Assembly: GCA_028571685.1 (NCBI GenBank) | Contig: CM053154.1 | Coordinates: 64,501-128,500 of the forward strand | Direction: 5' to 3' | DNA from: Heterohyrax brucei | Taxonomy: Eukaryota > Chordata > Mammalia > Hyracoidea > Procaviidae | DNA: 64,000 bases | In this document: piece by piece, positions 34,036 to 46,665 of the stretch | Layout of the letters: every line of letters starts with the position of its first letter | Position numbering within the stretch: the stretch's first letter is position 1 | Notes under the pieces: generated by a model | The model's database searches: none | Seen by the model: only the letters and a program-made list of their open reading frames with translations | Told to the model about the DNA's origin: nothing | Program-made: the position numbers and the translations under genes

Positions 34036-36420
34036 GGGAGGATGTAATACTCAGAAACTCCTTCTTTGAAACCAGTATAGTCCTGATGCCAAAACCAGTT
34101 AAAGGCACCACAAACAAGAAAATTACAGACCAATATCTCTCATGAACTTAGGTGCAAAAATCCTCAATAAAATCCTAGGCTATAGAATTCAACAACACAT
34201 CAAAAAGTAATTCACCGTGACAAAGTGGAGTTCATACCAGGGATGCAGGAATGGTTCAATGTTAGAGAAACAATTGATGTAATCGATCACACAAATAAAA
34301 CAAAAGACAAGAACTACTTGATTTTATCAACTGATGCAGAAAAGGCATTTGGGCAGCTAACATTTTGCTTAAAATATTAAGCAAAATAAGAATAGAAAAG
34401 AAATTCTTTAACATAATAAAGAATATTTATGTAAAGCCAACAGCCAACATCATCCTAAATGGAGAGAGTCTGAAAGCATTCCTGACAAGGATGTCCTTTG
34501 TCATTACTTTAATCAACATGATATTGGAGGATCTATCCAGATCATTCAGGTGAGAAAAAATAAAAGGCATCCAAATTGTTGAGAAAGAAGCAAAAGTATC
34601 TCTACTTGCAGATGATATGATTTTATACACAGAAAAGCCCAAAAAATACACACACACATAAACCTACTGGAACTAACAGAAGAGTTCAGCAAATTATCAG
34701 GATTCAAGATAAACATACAAAAATCAGTCGGATTCTTCTACATCAACAAAGAGAAAATGAAAGAAGAAATCACTGAATCAATACCATTTACAACACTTCT
34801 GAAGAAGATAAAATAGTTAGGAATAAATATAACCAGAGAACTAGAAGAAAACTGTAAGACACTACTTCGAGAAACCAAAAAGATCTAGTTAAGTGGAGAA
34901 ACCCACCTTGGTCAAGGATAGGGAGATTCAACATTGTGAAAATGTCTATTCTACCCAAAGTGATCTATAGATACAATGCAATCCTGATTCAAATTTCAGA
35001 GGCATTTTTTAATGAGAAAGAGACGTAAATCACCACCTTCATACAGAAAAGGAAGAAGCCCTGGATAAGTAAAGCATTACTGAAGAAGAACAAAGTGGGA
35101 GGCCTCACACTCCCTGACTATGGAACCTATTATACCACCATGGTAGTCAAAATAGCATGATACTGGTACAACAATAGATATATAAACCAATGGAACAGAA
35201 TTGAGAATTGAGACATAGAACCATCCACCGTTGAGCAGCTGGTGTTTGATGCTGGCAAGACGGAATATCCGTCTGCCAAAAAAAAAAAATGAAGCAAGAG
35301 CCATACCTCTCGCCTGCACAAGAAGTAACTTGAAATGAATCAAAGACCTGAATATAAAATGTAAAATGATAAACATCACGGAAGAAAAAACAGGAATAAT
35401 GTTGAGATCCCTAACACATGGCATAAACTGAATACAAAACATTGTTAATGATGCACAAACACCAGAAGAGAAAATAGATAACTGGGAACACTTAAAAATC
35501 AGACACTTATGCTCATCCAAAGACTTCACCAAGTGAGTGAAAAGACAAACTAGAGACCTGGAAAACATTTTAGATACCACAAAGTTGATCAGCATCTAAT
35601 CTCTAGAATCTATAAGATACTGCAAAACCTCAACAAGAAAAAGACAAATGACCCAAATTGAAAAGTGGGCAAAGATATGAACAGGCACTTCACCAAGGAA
35701 GATATTCAGGCAGCTAACAGATACATGACGAAATGCTCACACGTATATACTACTAGTGGGAATATAAAGCAGTACAACCAGTTTGGAAATTGATTTGGTA
35801 CTTTCTTAAAAAGCTAGAAACAGAAATACCATATGATCTAGGAATCCCACTTCTTGGAATATATCCTAGAGAAATAAGCACCGCCACACAAACAGACACA
35901 CGCACAACAATGTTCATTACAGCCCTATCCACAACTGCAAAAAGATGAAATCAACTTAGGTGCCCATCAGTGGATGAATGGAAAAACTGTGGTATATTCA
36001 CACAATGCAATGTTACGCAATAAGAAAGAACACTGAAGAATTTAGAAAACATAACATGGGGGAATCTGGCAGGCATTAGACTGACTGAAACTAGTCAGTT
36101 TCAAAATGCCAAAATTGTTTGAGACCACTATTATAAGGACCCAAGAAAAGGTTTAAGCAAAGAAGAAATCAGTCTTTGATGTCTACATAGGTAAGGATGG
36201 AGGAAGAGGGGTACTCACTAATTAGATAACATACAAGAGTTACTTTAAGTGAAGGTAGGGACAACACACAGTAGAGAAGAAGTCACTACAATTGGACCAA
36301 AGCAAAATTTAGAAGTATTCTAAACAAAACCAAACACTTCAAGGGACAGAGTAACTGTGTTCAGGGTCTGGGGACCGTGGCTTCAGGGGACATCTAGGTC
36401 AAGAGGCATAAAAAAGTTTA
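34036..36420 (+). mobile_element. L1 ORF2 (reverse transcriptase to C-terminus), degraded
   Basis: Starts in RT (AATACTCAGAAACTCC, ISLMNL-like) and carries the catalytic block as LLADDM near 34605. It continues through KFINIQKS-like and YRYNAILIQI sequence to the C-terminal IPLLGIYPRE-type block at about 35845-35875. Many frameshifts. The 3' UTR begins at about 36240. Confidence 0.85.
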
Positions 36421-37546
36421 TTAAGAAAATATTCTGCATCCCACTTTGATGAGTGGCACCTGGGGTCTTATTTATTTGTGTGTTTGCTTTATTTTATTGT
36501 GACTGAGTGAAAGTATACAATCCAAATTAAATTTACCTGCCAACCTATCTGCAGCTGTTTCTGCTCTCCTTGTCTGGCAACCGCACGCTCCTCCTTTTCA
36601 TTCTACATACGTCATATCCTCTTAAAAATCTCTTGTCCCTTCCTCTTCACACTGTCCTCACCCTTCTAGTAAGAGGCCAGTAGAAGAGCATCCTATAGAT
36701 GCATGGAACCATAAAGTACACACACCACATAGTCACACTGCGTCTCCAAATCCAGTCTATTCCCATCCAAGGAGCTGACCTCAGTTCAGTCTTCATTAAG
36801 ACTGAATTGGTATGTAAGACTGTCGTGGATTGAATTGTATCCCCCTAAAAATATGTTAGCCATGTGGCTGGCCCATGATTCCCAGTATTTTGTGACTGTC
36901 CTCCATTCTACAGTTTCCCTATGCTGTACATTACAGGATTAGGGTGGGTCTGTAAATCCCTTCATAGTATCACCTCCCTGCTCCACTGTAAAGGGAGTTT
37001 CCCTGGAGTATGTCTTGCCCCACTCTCAATCCTTTCATCCTATGAGAGCTAAAAGGACAGAGAAGCAGGCTGAGAATTGGGAACCTCATATTATCAAGAA
37101 AGCAGCACCGGGAGAAGAGAGCGTCCTTCAGACCTGAGGTTCCTGCACCAAGACGCTCCCTGGACAAAGACTGATGTGATATCGGACTTTCCTCCAGAGC
37201 CAACAAGGGGAAAGCCTTCTCCTTATTCAGCGGACACCCTGAATATGGACTTGCAGCCTACCGGACTGTGTAAGAATAAATCTTCCTTTGTTAAAGCCAT
37301 TCATTCTGTGGTATTTCTGTTAGAGTAGCCCTAGATGACTAAAACAAAGACCTATAATGATACTGGTGAAGGGTGTGCTTCTGGCTTACTTAAATACAGG
37401 AGACTAACTAGACAGCTCCTGTTCAGAGGCCAGCTGAGGAGACAGAGTGGGACAGCAGAACAGACAGGATCACATAACAAAGTGTGTAAGTTTTTATATA
37501 AGAAACTAACTTAAATCATAATCTTTCACTTAAAACACAATGAAAA
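36421..37546 (+). mobile_element. L1 composite 3' UTR (interrupted by an LTR)
   Basis: Sense 3' UTR to about 36470 (GAGTGGCACCTGGGGTCTTA), then antisense L1 3' end 36480-36790 (GAGTGAAAGTATACAATCC), then sense 3' end at 37352-37546 (AATACAGGAGACTAACTAGA through CACAATGAAAAAA). A MaLR-like LTR sits at 36821-37346. The layout is shared with 22762-23450. Confidence 0.75.
36821..37346 (+). mobile_element. MaLR-like LTR with TSD AAGAC
   Basis: TGTCGTGGATTGAATTG to GATGACTAAAACA; exact TSD AAGAC at 36816-36820 and 37347-37351. AATAAA at about 37275. A complete representative of the family (526 bases). Confidence 0.93.
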
Positions 37547-38110
37547 AAGTGTTACAAAGCCAAGCCAAGTGAGTGGTACAAAAGCAAACATAAACCTGAG
37601 AGGTAAAAAATACAAGTGGTTCTTATTTATCAGCATATATGAAAAGGATTTATGATGTAGTCAGTCTCCCAGGCAGGGAACTCTTAAGTCTCCGTGAATG
37701 ATAAACACATTAACTTCCTGAACATGCACCTCAAACTAGATCTGTTTAACAAATTCCATGTCAGGATATTTAAGGTCAAGTGAATGTTTTACATGAGAAA
37801 TAATTAGTGTATTCTTTTCTGGCGTGTAATTTAAAGTGTGTGCCTTACGTTTTTTAAAGTTATGTGCTGTTGTTTTAACTGTTGAAGAGACACTGATGAT
37901 CTTCTTTCTCCTCTCCAGCCTCCCTTCCAGAGTCATATAGCAGCCAGGGCTGAGCCTGTCACTATTCATCGTGCTTATCCAGACCTATGACAGCACCACA
38001 TGCAGCCCTGAGGTTGGGAGACTATTGCAGTTTGATAAAAAAAAAAAAAAATCAGTCATATTATGCCAACTCACCTACTTATAGTTTTTATTCACTAGTT
38101 AAATTTATGG
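37547..38110. other. No gene recognised
   Basis: Unassigned sequence with an A-run at 38036-38051. The 77-codon minus-strand frame at 37736-37969 has no family signature. Confidence 0.45.
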
Positions 38111-39083
38111 ATGTCCCCTCCTGATCAATATATGGAGATTCAATCCATTCTTTTTAAGTGTTGCATAATATTCTATGGTGTGACTTTAGACCGTACTCTG
38201 TACAATCATTGTAAAGATGTACATTTTGGTCATTTCCAGTTTTTTTGCTTTGTTTGCTTTCTGCCCACCATGAACAATGCTGTGGCTTTGAATTATGGTG
38301 TGAATATACCCTGGACCACCAAAAGAACAAACAGATCTGTCTTGGAAGAAGTACAACCAGAATGCTCCTTAAAACCAAGAATAGCAAGATTACATTTTAC
38401 ATGCTTTGGACATGTTGTCAGGAGGGATCCGTCTCTGGAGATACATGTCCTGCTTGGCAAAGCAGTGGGTCAGTGAAAAAAACGAAGACCTCCAGCAAGA
38501 TGGATTGACATGGTACCTGCCACAGTGGACTCAAGCAAACCAACCATTGTGGGCGCTGTGCAGGACTGGACAACATTTCATTCAATTGTCACAGGGTTGC
38601 TATGAGGCAGAACTGTCTCGACAACACGTAGTAACAAGCACAAACAATGCTGGAAAAGTGTTCTTTACCTATATTTTCACACTCTGTTGCTTTTATTTTT
38701 ATAGAAAAGATTTCTAAAAGAGGAATTACTGCACTTAAAGGTATACTTTTTTTTTTTTCACATTTATTGTCAGATTACTTTCCAAAATGGTAGTAGCAAC
38801 CCGTGTTTCCATTAGCTGTGTATGTGGTATCAATTTCCCCTACATTCTTTCACAGTCGGATCTTGGTGAGTGTGTCAATTATGGAAAACCCAAAGTATGA
38901 ATATTGTGTCCCTTCATTGTTTTAGTTTGCATTTTCCAGTTAATAAGGTTCAGTTTCTTTTTATTTTTGACCACTAGAGGCACAGTGATTGTAGCCATCC
39001 TCACACACTTGTCTGTGTTTAGTGTTTTTGCTCCCATAGAACACTCTCCCAAAGTAAAATTGTTCGCTGAGTCAAAGAGCTAG
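38111..39083 (-). mobile_element. Old L1 3' region, antisense, split by RTE
   Basis: GCATAATATTCTATGGTGTG, CATGAACAATGCTG and, after the RTE, CTAAAAGAGGAATTACTGC and TTTCCAAAATGGTAGTAGC follow the antisense order of ancient mammalian L1 ORF2 C-terminus. Confidence 0.65.
38283..38642 (+). mobile_element. 5'-truncated RTE with 10-bp TSD
   Basis: RTE 3' end (CAGATCTGTCTTGGAAGAAG to CAGGGTTGCTATGAGGC and a CAA-type tail). AACAATGCTG at 38273-38282 is repeated at 38643-38652 as TSD. Confidence 0.82.
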
Positions 39084-40455
39084 AGGTGCTTACTCATCTA
39101 TGTCAAGAAGTGTGAACAGCTTGCCTGACCACCCAACTGGAAAAGATAAATATTTGTGCCTATTCCAAAGAAAGGTGACCCAACAGAATGCAGAAATTAT
39201 TGAACAATCATACGTAAATAAAATTATGCTGGAGATCAATCAAAAGTGATTGCAGTAGTACAGCTACAGGTAATTGCCGGAAATTCAAGCTGAATACAGA
39301 GGAAGACCTAGTATAAGGGATGTCATTGCTGATGTGAGATAGATCATGGCTAAAGGCAAAGAACACCAGAAAGATGCTTACCTGTGTTTTATTCACTACA
39401 CAGAGCATTTGACTGTGTAGATCATGTAATTTATGAGTAACATCGCAAAGACTGGGAATCCCAGAACACTTAGTTGTACTCATGCAAAACCTGTTCACAG
39501 ATAAAGAAGCAACTATTTGAATAGGACAAGAGGATACTATGAGGTTTAAAGTCAAGAAAGGTGTGTGTTAGGGTTATATGCTGTCACCATATTTATCCAG
39601 TCTGTAGATGAAGCAAATAATCTGAGAAGCTGAATTATATAAAGAAAAATGTAGCATCAGTATTGGAGGAAGATTCATTAATAACTTGAGCTGTGCAGAT
39701 AACATAACCTTGCTTGCTGAAAGTAAAGAGGACTTGAAGCACTTACTGATGAAGATCAAAGATCACAGCTTTCAGTACGGATTGCACCTCAACATCAAGA
39801 AAACAAAAATCCTCACCAGTGGACCAATAAGCACTATCATGATAGAGAAAATACTGAAATTGTCAAGAAGTTCTTTTTATTTGGATCCACAATCAACACC
39901 TATGAAAGCAGCACTCAGGAAATCAAACCAAGTATATTGCATTTTGCAAGTCTTCTGCAAAGGAAGTCTTAAAAGTGTTAAAAAAAAAAAAAAGCAAAAT
40001 GTCACTTTGAGGACTAAGGTGCACCTGATTCAAGCCATAGTATTTTTAATTGTCACATATGCTTATGAAGGCTGGACTATGAATAAGGAAGATGAATGAA
40101 ACATTGCTGCCCTTAAATTTATGGTGTCGGCAAACAATACTGAATATACTGTGGACTTCTGGAAGAATGAACAAATCTGTCTTGGAAGAATTGAAGTCAG
40201 AACGACCCTTGGAGGTGAGGATGGCGAGACTTAATCTCCTGTACTTTGGACATGTTATCAGAAGGGACTAGTCCCTAGATAAAGACATCATGCTCAGTAG
40301 AGAGTCAGTGAAAAAGAGAAAACATCCTCAATGAAATGGACTGATACAGTAGCTGTGACAACGGGTTCAAGCAGGACAGTTGTGAGGGTGGTGCAAGACT
40401 GAGTCGTTACAGAGGGTCCCCGTGAATCGGAGCGTACTCAATGGCACTGGCAAAT
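39084..40455 (+). mobile_element. RTE reverse transcriptase to 3' end, degraded
   Basis: CTTACTCATCTATGTCAAG onward is RT. The catalytic YADD has decayed to CADN (about 39690), followed by ITLLAESKEDLKHLLMKIKD and LHLNIKKTKILTSGP in a 137-codon frame. It ends with the usual 3' block at about 40420-40455. Confidence 0.85.
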
Positions 40456-40629
40456 ATGTATTCATAAAACCTTCACGTTTCAATGTAATCATATCTGTCT
40501 ATCTTTTCCTTTATGGATTGTGAGTTTTCTATGTGGCATAAAATGGATTTGTTTAAATAATCTCTTAGATTTTCTTCATAGATAGATATATAAATACATA
40601 TATTCATATACGCATATGTGTATGTACGT

Positions 40630-41730
40630 TATACAAGGACTACTTATTAAGTTTGTGAACTCATCCTAGAAAAAGTGCTGCATACCTTGTTGCTGACTAT
40701 CACCATGGCCACCTTCAAAGTAATCCTCTTGGAAGCTATGCACCAATGTTCAAAGCGATTTTGGAACTCTTCTTCTGGAATGGCCCTTCATGCCCTGAAT
40801 GTCACCAAAATGTCTTCTTTTCCATATTTCCTTTATCTTCAGGTAAAGAAAAAGGTCATTGGGGGCCAGATTGGGTGAGTAGGGAGGGTGTTCCAATAGA
40901 GTTATTTGTTTACTGGCTGTCATGGGTTGAATTGTGTCTCCCCAAAAATATGTGTAGCCACGTGGCTGGGATATGGTTCCCAGTATCTTGGGACTGTCCT
41001 CCATTGTGTGGTTTCGATAAACTCTATGTTGAAGGACTGGGGTGGGGCCGTAAATTCCTGCATAGGATTCCTTCCTTGCTTTGCTGTAGGGTGAGTTTCT
41101 CTGGAGTATGGCTTGCCCCACCCTTAATGCTTTCAGCATGCAAGAGATAAAAAGGAATAAAGAAACAAGGAGAATGGGGAGCCTTGTTACCATCAAGAGA
41201 GCAGCACCAGGAGAAGAGCGTGTCCTTCAGACCTGAGGTTCCTGCGCCAGGATGCTCCCTGGACAAAGACTGATGCAATAGCGGACTTTCCTCCAGAGCC
41301 AACAAGGGGAAAGCCTTCCCCTGGAGCGGTCACTCTGAATATGGACTCGCAACCTACCGGACTGTGTAATTACCCTGAATGTGGACTTGCAACCTACCGG
41401 ACTGTGTAAGAATAAACCTTCCTTTGTTAAAGCCATCCACTCTGTGGTATTTCTGTTAGAGCGGCACTAGCTGACTGAACCACTGGCTAAAAACTGGCTC
41501 ACAGATAACTATACAGTTAAGTTGGCAAACTTGCCACCATGCCACCGTGTGCAATGGACATTCCAGAAAGACTTCCAAAATTGCTTTGGAGGGTGGAATA
41601 GGTGCTGCCATTGGTGCATAGCTTCCCAAGGGCAGTATTTCAAAGGTGACTGCAGTGATAGTAAGCAATGAGGTATGTAGCACTTGAAACAATTCAGTTT
41701 ACAGACTTAATTTTCTGACCTCATACGTCT
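40630..41730. mobile_element. Fold-back mariner remnant interrupted by an LTR
   Basis: 40634-40912 is the minus-strand 3' portion of the mariner family (minus translation has LEHPPYSPNLAPNDLFLYLK). 41545-41728 is the plus-strand 3' portion (GACATTCCAGAAAGACTTCC through TCTGACCTCATA). Both outer edges are the same mariner terminus, so the centre of the element has been replaced by an inversion. An LTR at 40918-41482 lies between. Confidence 0.7.
40918..41482 (+). mobile_element. MaLR-like LTR with TSD CTGGC and internal tandem duplication
   Basis: TGTCATGGGTTGAATTG to GCTGACTGAACCA; exact TSD CTGGC at 40913-40917 and 41483-41487. About 40 bases before the poly(A) signal are duplicated in tandem (CAACCTACCGGACTGTGTAA twice, near 41350 and 41390). 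Confidence 0.93.
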
Positions 41731-42689
41731 ACGTCTATGTTTACATCTACGTCTATTCAAGGGCTGTTGCCCCACATGCTACCAACCTATAGAGAAATCA
41801 CAAGGTCAGAGAGAGCTTGGCTCCTTGTTGCCCCCAGGGCTGGTTCTGGGCTACTGGCTGTCATCAATAACGCTCTAGCAAAGATGAAGCACAGAGATAG
41901 TAGGAATGTCCTGACCCTCTCTTATTTACTTCTTTTGCAATCATTTGGTTCCATCTAGGAGAGTGAGCTGGGTGGGTGCAGCCTAGTTTTCTTATCCGGA
42001 GGTGATGTGTTTGACTCCAGATGGAATAAGGAGTAGTTTCAACTGAAAGCTAGTGGCCATGACCTGCAAAAGGAGGAGCTCAGGCACCTACCTGCAGCTT
42101 TAATATCATCTCTTAGACAATTGTAGTGTTTACTCCTATCTTATGAAAAATCTTTGGCGTCCCAAGTTGTAACAAAATATGAAATGTTTTCAAGACAGTG
42201 AAGGTGTCTCTGATGGGATAGTGCTTTCTCAAAAGGCACTGCAGCCTCACAGACCCTATGTCCCAACACAAAGATCCACTCATTACGTTTGAGTCATGCT
42301 ATGTCACCTCTACTGAAATAACAAGCCCATATAATGAGTGACCTTATTATAATTGTTTTATAGTATATGAAAGAAACTATCATTGCTCCAAGCTTGGCTT
42401 TCTCTGAATGCTACCCTGGTTAAACTTGACAGTACCATTGCTACTAACTCCTCAGTCAACAAACACTGATGTGGCACGTCCTCTGTGCCGAATGCCATCC
42501 TGGCCGAAAAGGGAATCAGCATGAAGAAAGCAGTCAGAAATCCAGCCCTTGGAATCCATGCTTCAGACTTTGCCAACTTTTGGGTTCAAGTTAAGAGTTT
42601 TACTGCGTGATTGCCCAGTAATTCTGTCAGGCAAGTACTGTAAGCACTATTATGAATATAAAGGAGAGAATCCAGCACAGACATTTGGG
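41731..42689. other. No gene recognised
   Basis: Unassigned single-copy-like sequence. Frames of 72-73 codons at 41737 and 42358 have no recognisable domain. Confidence 0.45.
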
Positions 42690-42966
42690 GACTTCACACC
42701 ATCAAGAAAGAAAACAATGCCTGGAGCTGAGCTTGTCCTTTGGAAACCACCAGGGTTCCTGAGCCTCAGAAGCTTCCAGTTCAGAGAAAGGTTGATGAAA
42801 AGGACCTTCCTCCAGTGCCAGCAGAGAAAGCCTTCCCCAGGGGCTGACACCTTGAATTTGTACTTTTAGCTTAATGGACTGTGACCACAAAAAAAAAAAA
42901 AAAAAACTCTTTGCAAAAGTCATCCACTTCTGATATTTCTGTTAAAGCAGCACTAGATGACCAAAA
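42690..42966 (+). mobile_element. 5'-truncated MaLR-like LTR
   Basis: ACTTCACACCATCAAGAAAG, then CCTCCAGTGCCAGCAGAG and GTTAAAGCAGCACTAGATGA follow the 3' two thirds of the local LTR family. A pure A-run of about 19 bases at 42889 replaces the AATAAA region. Confidence 0.7.
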
Positions 42967-43624
42967 CACACATAGAAAAATCAAGTAGCTTGGCCAAGAT
43001 TGTAGTGAAATAGATGATGGAGTGTGGATCTAAGCTACACTGTTGGCTCTCAGAAATCTATTCCTACATTTTGGAGGCAGATCCAAAGCATGTTTCATGC
43101 CCTCTCTCTGAACTCACATCAGGATCGTGGAGGATGGCCATCAGTGCAGCTCATTTGCTGGCAAGAGTTTGGGGTTCAGTCAGGGTAAAGTTTGGGATTC
43201 AGTTGGGGCAAGGTGTGGAGTTCAGCCAAGGTAGTATGCAGCTGGGGTGGCAGGGCAGAAAAGCATCTTTGCACTTAGGCTCTGGCAAGGGGGTGAAATC
43301 TTAAACTCTTGACAGTCTAACTTGATGCTTGTATGAAGATCAGCTTAAGAGACAAAGAATGAACTGTACATTCCTCTCTCCCTTTCCCACCAAGTAAAAC
43401 TTGCAAGGATTGTGCTATGATAAGTCAATAGGCCTTCAGTGCTGCCTGTTTGGACCAGAGCATTGAGGACATTCTGAACCAGTTAAATTTCTGGAGGCTG
43501 AAAGCCGTATTTGTGGCTGACCATGCAGTTTAGAGGCCATTCAGGCTCCTGGAATCATTTCTCATTTCATTTTACACACCATCCACCCTTCCATTTCTTC
43601 TCTGATCAACTTTACACTATGGGC

Positions 43625-46600
43625 GTTATGCCATTTGTGTTCAGATATCAGCAGAGTCACACAGAGTGGGCAGGTTTCAACTGAGCTTCCAAACTGAGAC
43701 AGACTAGCAAGAAGGACTGCCAGTCTGCTGCTGAAAAGATTTAGCCAGCAAAAACCTTATGAATAGCAGTGGAATACTGTCCGATGCAGTGCCAGAAGAT
43801 GAGCCTTCCCAGGTGTGAAGGCACTCAAAAGACAACTGGGGAAGAGGTGTCCCCTCAAAGTGAGTGGACCTTAATGATATGGATGGAGCCAAACTTCTTG
43901 GATCTTCATTTGTTGAGGCGGCAGGACACAAAATGAGAAGAAACAGCTACAAACATCCAATAATAATCAGAATGTGGAATGCATGAAGTACGAATCTAGG
44001 AAAACTGGAAATTGTTAAAGTGAAATAGAAAGTATACACATTGATACACTAAGCATTACTGAGCTAAAATTGATTAGTACTGGCCATTTTGAATCAGACA
44101 ATCATATGGTCTACAATGCCAAAAATGACAACTTGAAGAGTAATGGCATTGTATTCATCATCACAAAGAACCTTTCTAGAGATATTCTGAAGTACAATGC
44201 TATCACTGATAGCATATTCATATGGCTCAAGGAAGACCTGTTACTACTGCTATTACTTATATTTATGCACCAACCATTAAGATCAAAGGTGAATAAATCA
44301 AAGATTTTTAACAGCTTCTGCAGTCTAAAATTGACTGAACATACAGTTAGGGTGCATTGACAATTACTGGTGATTGGAGTGACAGAGCTGGAAACAAAAA
44401 AGGACAGGTAATTGGAAAATATGGCCTCGGTGACAGAAATGATGCCAAAGATCATTTGGTAGAATTTTGCAAGATCAACAACTTCTTGATTGGAAATAAG
44501 TTTTTTCACCAATGTAAATGATGGTTATATACATGGACCTCACCAGAAGAATATACATGAATCAAATTTACCAAAAATGTGGAAAGACATGATGGAAAAG
44601 TTCAATACCATCAGAAAAAGGCCAGGGACCAGCTATAGCACAGACCAACAATTGCTCATATGCAAGTTCAAATTGGAATTGAAAGAAATTACAGAAAGTC
44701 CAAAGAAGCCCAAATATGACCTTGAGTATATTCCACCTCAGTTTAGAGACCAGACAAGTTGCAGAATGACATCAAGGACATCAAACATGAGGAAAGCAAG
44801 AAGTCATTAAAAAGACAGGAAGAAAAAGATAGGACCAAATTGGATGTCAGAAGAAACTCTAAAATGTGCTCTTAAACGTCAAGTAGCTAAAGCTGAAGAA
44901 AGACGTGATGAAGTTAAAGAACTGAACATAAGATTTCAAATGGCAGCTGGAGAAAACAAAGCAAAGTATGTGCAAAGAGCTGAAGATGGAAAACCAAAAG
45001 GGAAGAACACATCACATTTCTGAAGCTGAAAAAATTCAAGCCTCAAGTTACAATAGTGAAGGATTCTACAAGAAAAACAATAAAAGACTCAGGAAGCATC
45101 AAAAGAAGATGGAAAGAATATACAAAATCATCATCCAAAGAACTAGTTCAACCATTTCAAGAAGTACGATATGATCAGGAATCAATGGCAGTGAAAGAAG
45201 AAGTTGCAGCTACGTTGAAGACATTGGCGAAAGACAAGGCTCCACGAGCTGATGGAATATCTACTGAGATGTTTCAGCAGATGAACGCAGTGCTGGGAAT
45301 ACTTACTCATCTATACCAAGAAATTTGGAGGACAGCTACCTGGCCAACAGACTGGAAGAGATCCATAGTTATGCCTATTCCCAAAGAAGGGTGATCCAAC
45401 TGAATGTGGAAATTATGGAACAATATCATTGATATCGCATGTGAGTAAGATTTTGCTAAAGGTCATTCAAAAGTGGCTGCAGCAGTATATTGACAGAGAA
45501 CTGCCAGAAGTCCCAGCTGGATTCAGAAGAGGATGTGGAATCGGGTAAGTCATTGTTGATGTCAGGTGGATCTTGACAGTCAGCAAAGAATACCGGAAAG
45601 ATGTTTACTTGTATTTCAGTGACTATGCAATGGCATGTGACTGTGTGAATTATAACAAAGTATGGATAACATTGAGGAGAATGGGAATTCCAGAACATTT
45701 CATTGTGCTCTTGAGGAATCTGTACATGGATCAAGAGGCGGTCATTTGAACAGAACAAGGGACACTGCATAGTTTAAAGTCAGGAAGGGTGTACATCATG
45801 GTTGTATCTTCTCACCATACCTATTCAATTTGTGTGCTGAGTAGATATTCTGAGACTATTTATATGAAGAAGAATGTGGTGTCAGGATTGGAAAAAGAGT
45901 CATTAACAATCTGAATTATGCAGATGATACCACCTTGCTTGCTGAAGGTGAAGAGGACTTGAAACACTCACTGATGGAGATCAAAGACCACAGCCTTCAG
46001 TATGGATTACACCTCAACTCAAGAAAATAAGAATCCTTACAACTAGACCACAACTCTCATGATAAAGAGAGAGAAGATAGAGGTTGTCAAGGATATCATT
46101 TTACTCGGATCCACAATCAACAACCCCAGAAGCAGCAGTCAAGAAATCAAAGGATGTGTTGTGTTGGGCAAACCTGTTGCAAAAGACCTCTTTAGAGTGT
46201 GGAAGAGCAAACATGTCATCTTGAAGACTCAGGTGTACCTGACTCAAGTCATGATATTTTTTTTTATCACATCACATGCATGCAAAATCTGGACAACGAA
46301 TAAGGAAGACAAAAGAATTGACGCCTTTGAATATTGACTGTATCATTGACTGCCAAAGGAATGAACAGATCTGTCTTGGAATGAGTGCAACCATAGTGCT
46401 CCTTAGAAGCAAGGATGGTGAGACTACATCTTACATTCTTCGGACAGGTTGTCAGGAGGGATCAGTCCCTGGAGAAGGACATGCTTGGTGAAGTAGAGGG
46501 TCAGTGAAAAAAGAGGAAGACTCTCAATATGGGTTGACAAAGTAGTTGCAACGACAGGCTCAAGTATAGCAATGATTGTGGTCATGACCAGGATCAGACA

Positions 46601-46665
46601 GTGTTTTGTTCTGTTGTACATAGGGATGCTGTGAGTCAGAACCAACTCAACAGCACCTAACAACA
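43625..46665 (+). mobile_element. Nearly full-length RTE (BovB-like) LINE, inactive
   Basis: About 3.0 kb from the 5' UTR (CACACAGAGTGGGCAGGTTT) to the 3' end (CTCAACAGCACCTAACAAC). Endonuclease region at about 44.0-44.6 kb. RT fingers at 45.2-45.4 kb read DKAPRADGISTEMFQQ and then RTATWPTDWKRSIVMPIPKE. The catalytic YADD is intact at 45917-45928, and LLAEGEEDLKHS follows. Frameshifts and stops break the single long ORF into at least six pieces (for example 44490-44810, 45056-45394, 46059-46337). RTE-clade elements copy themselves by target-primed reverse transcription; this copy cannot. Confidence 0.9.
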
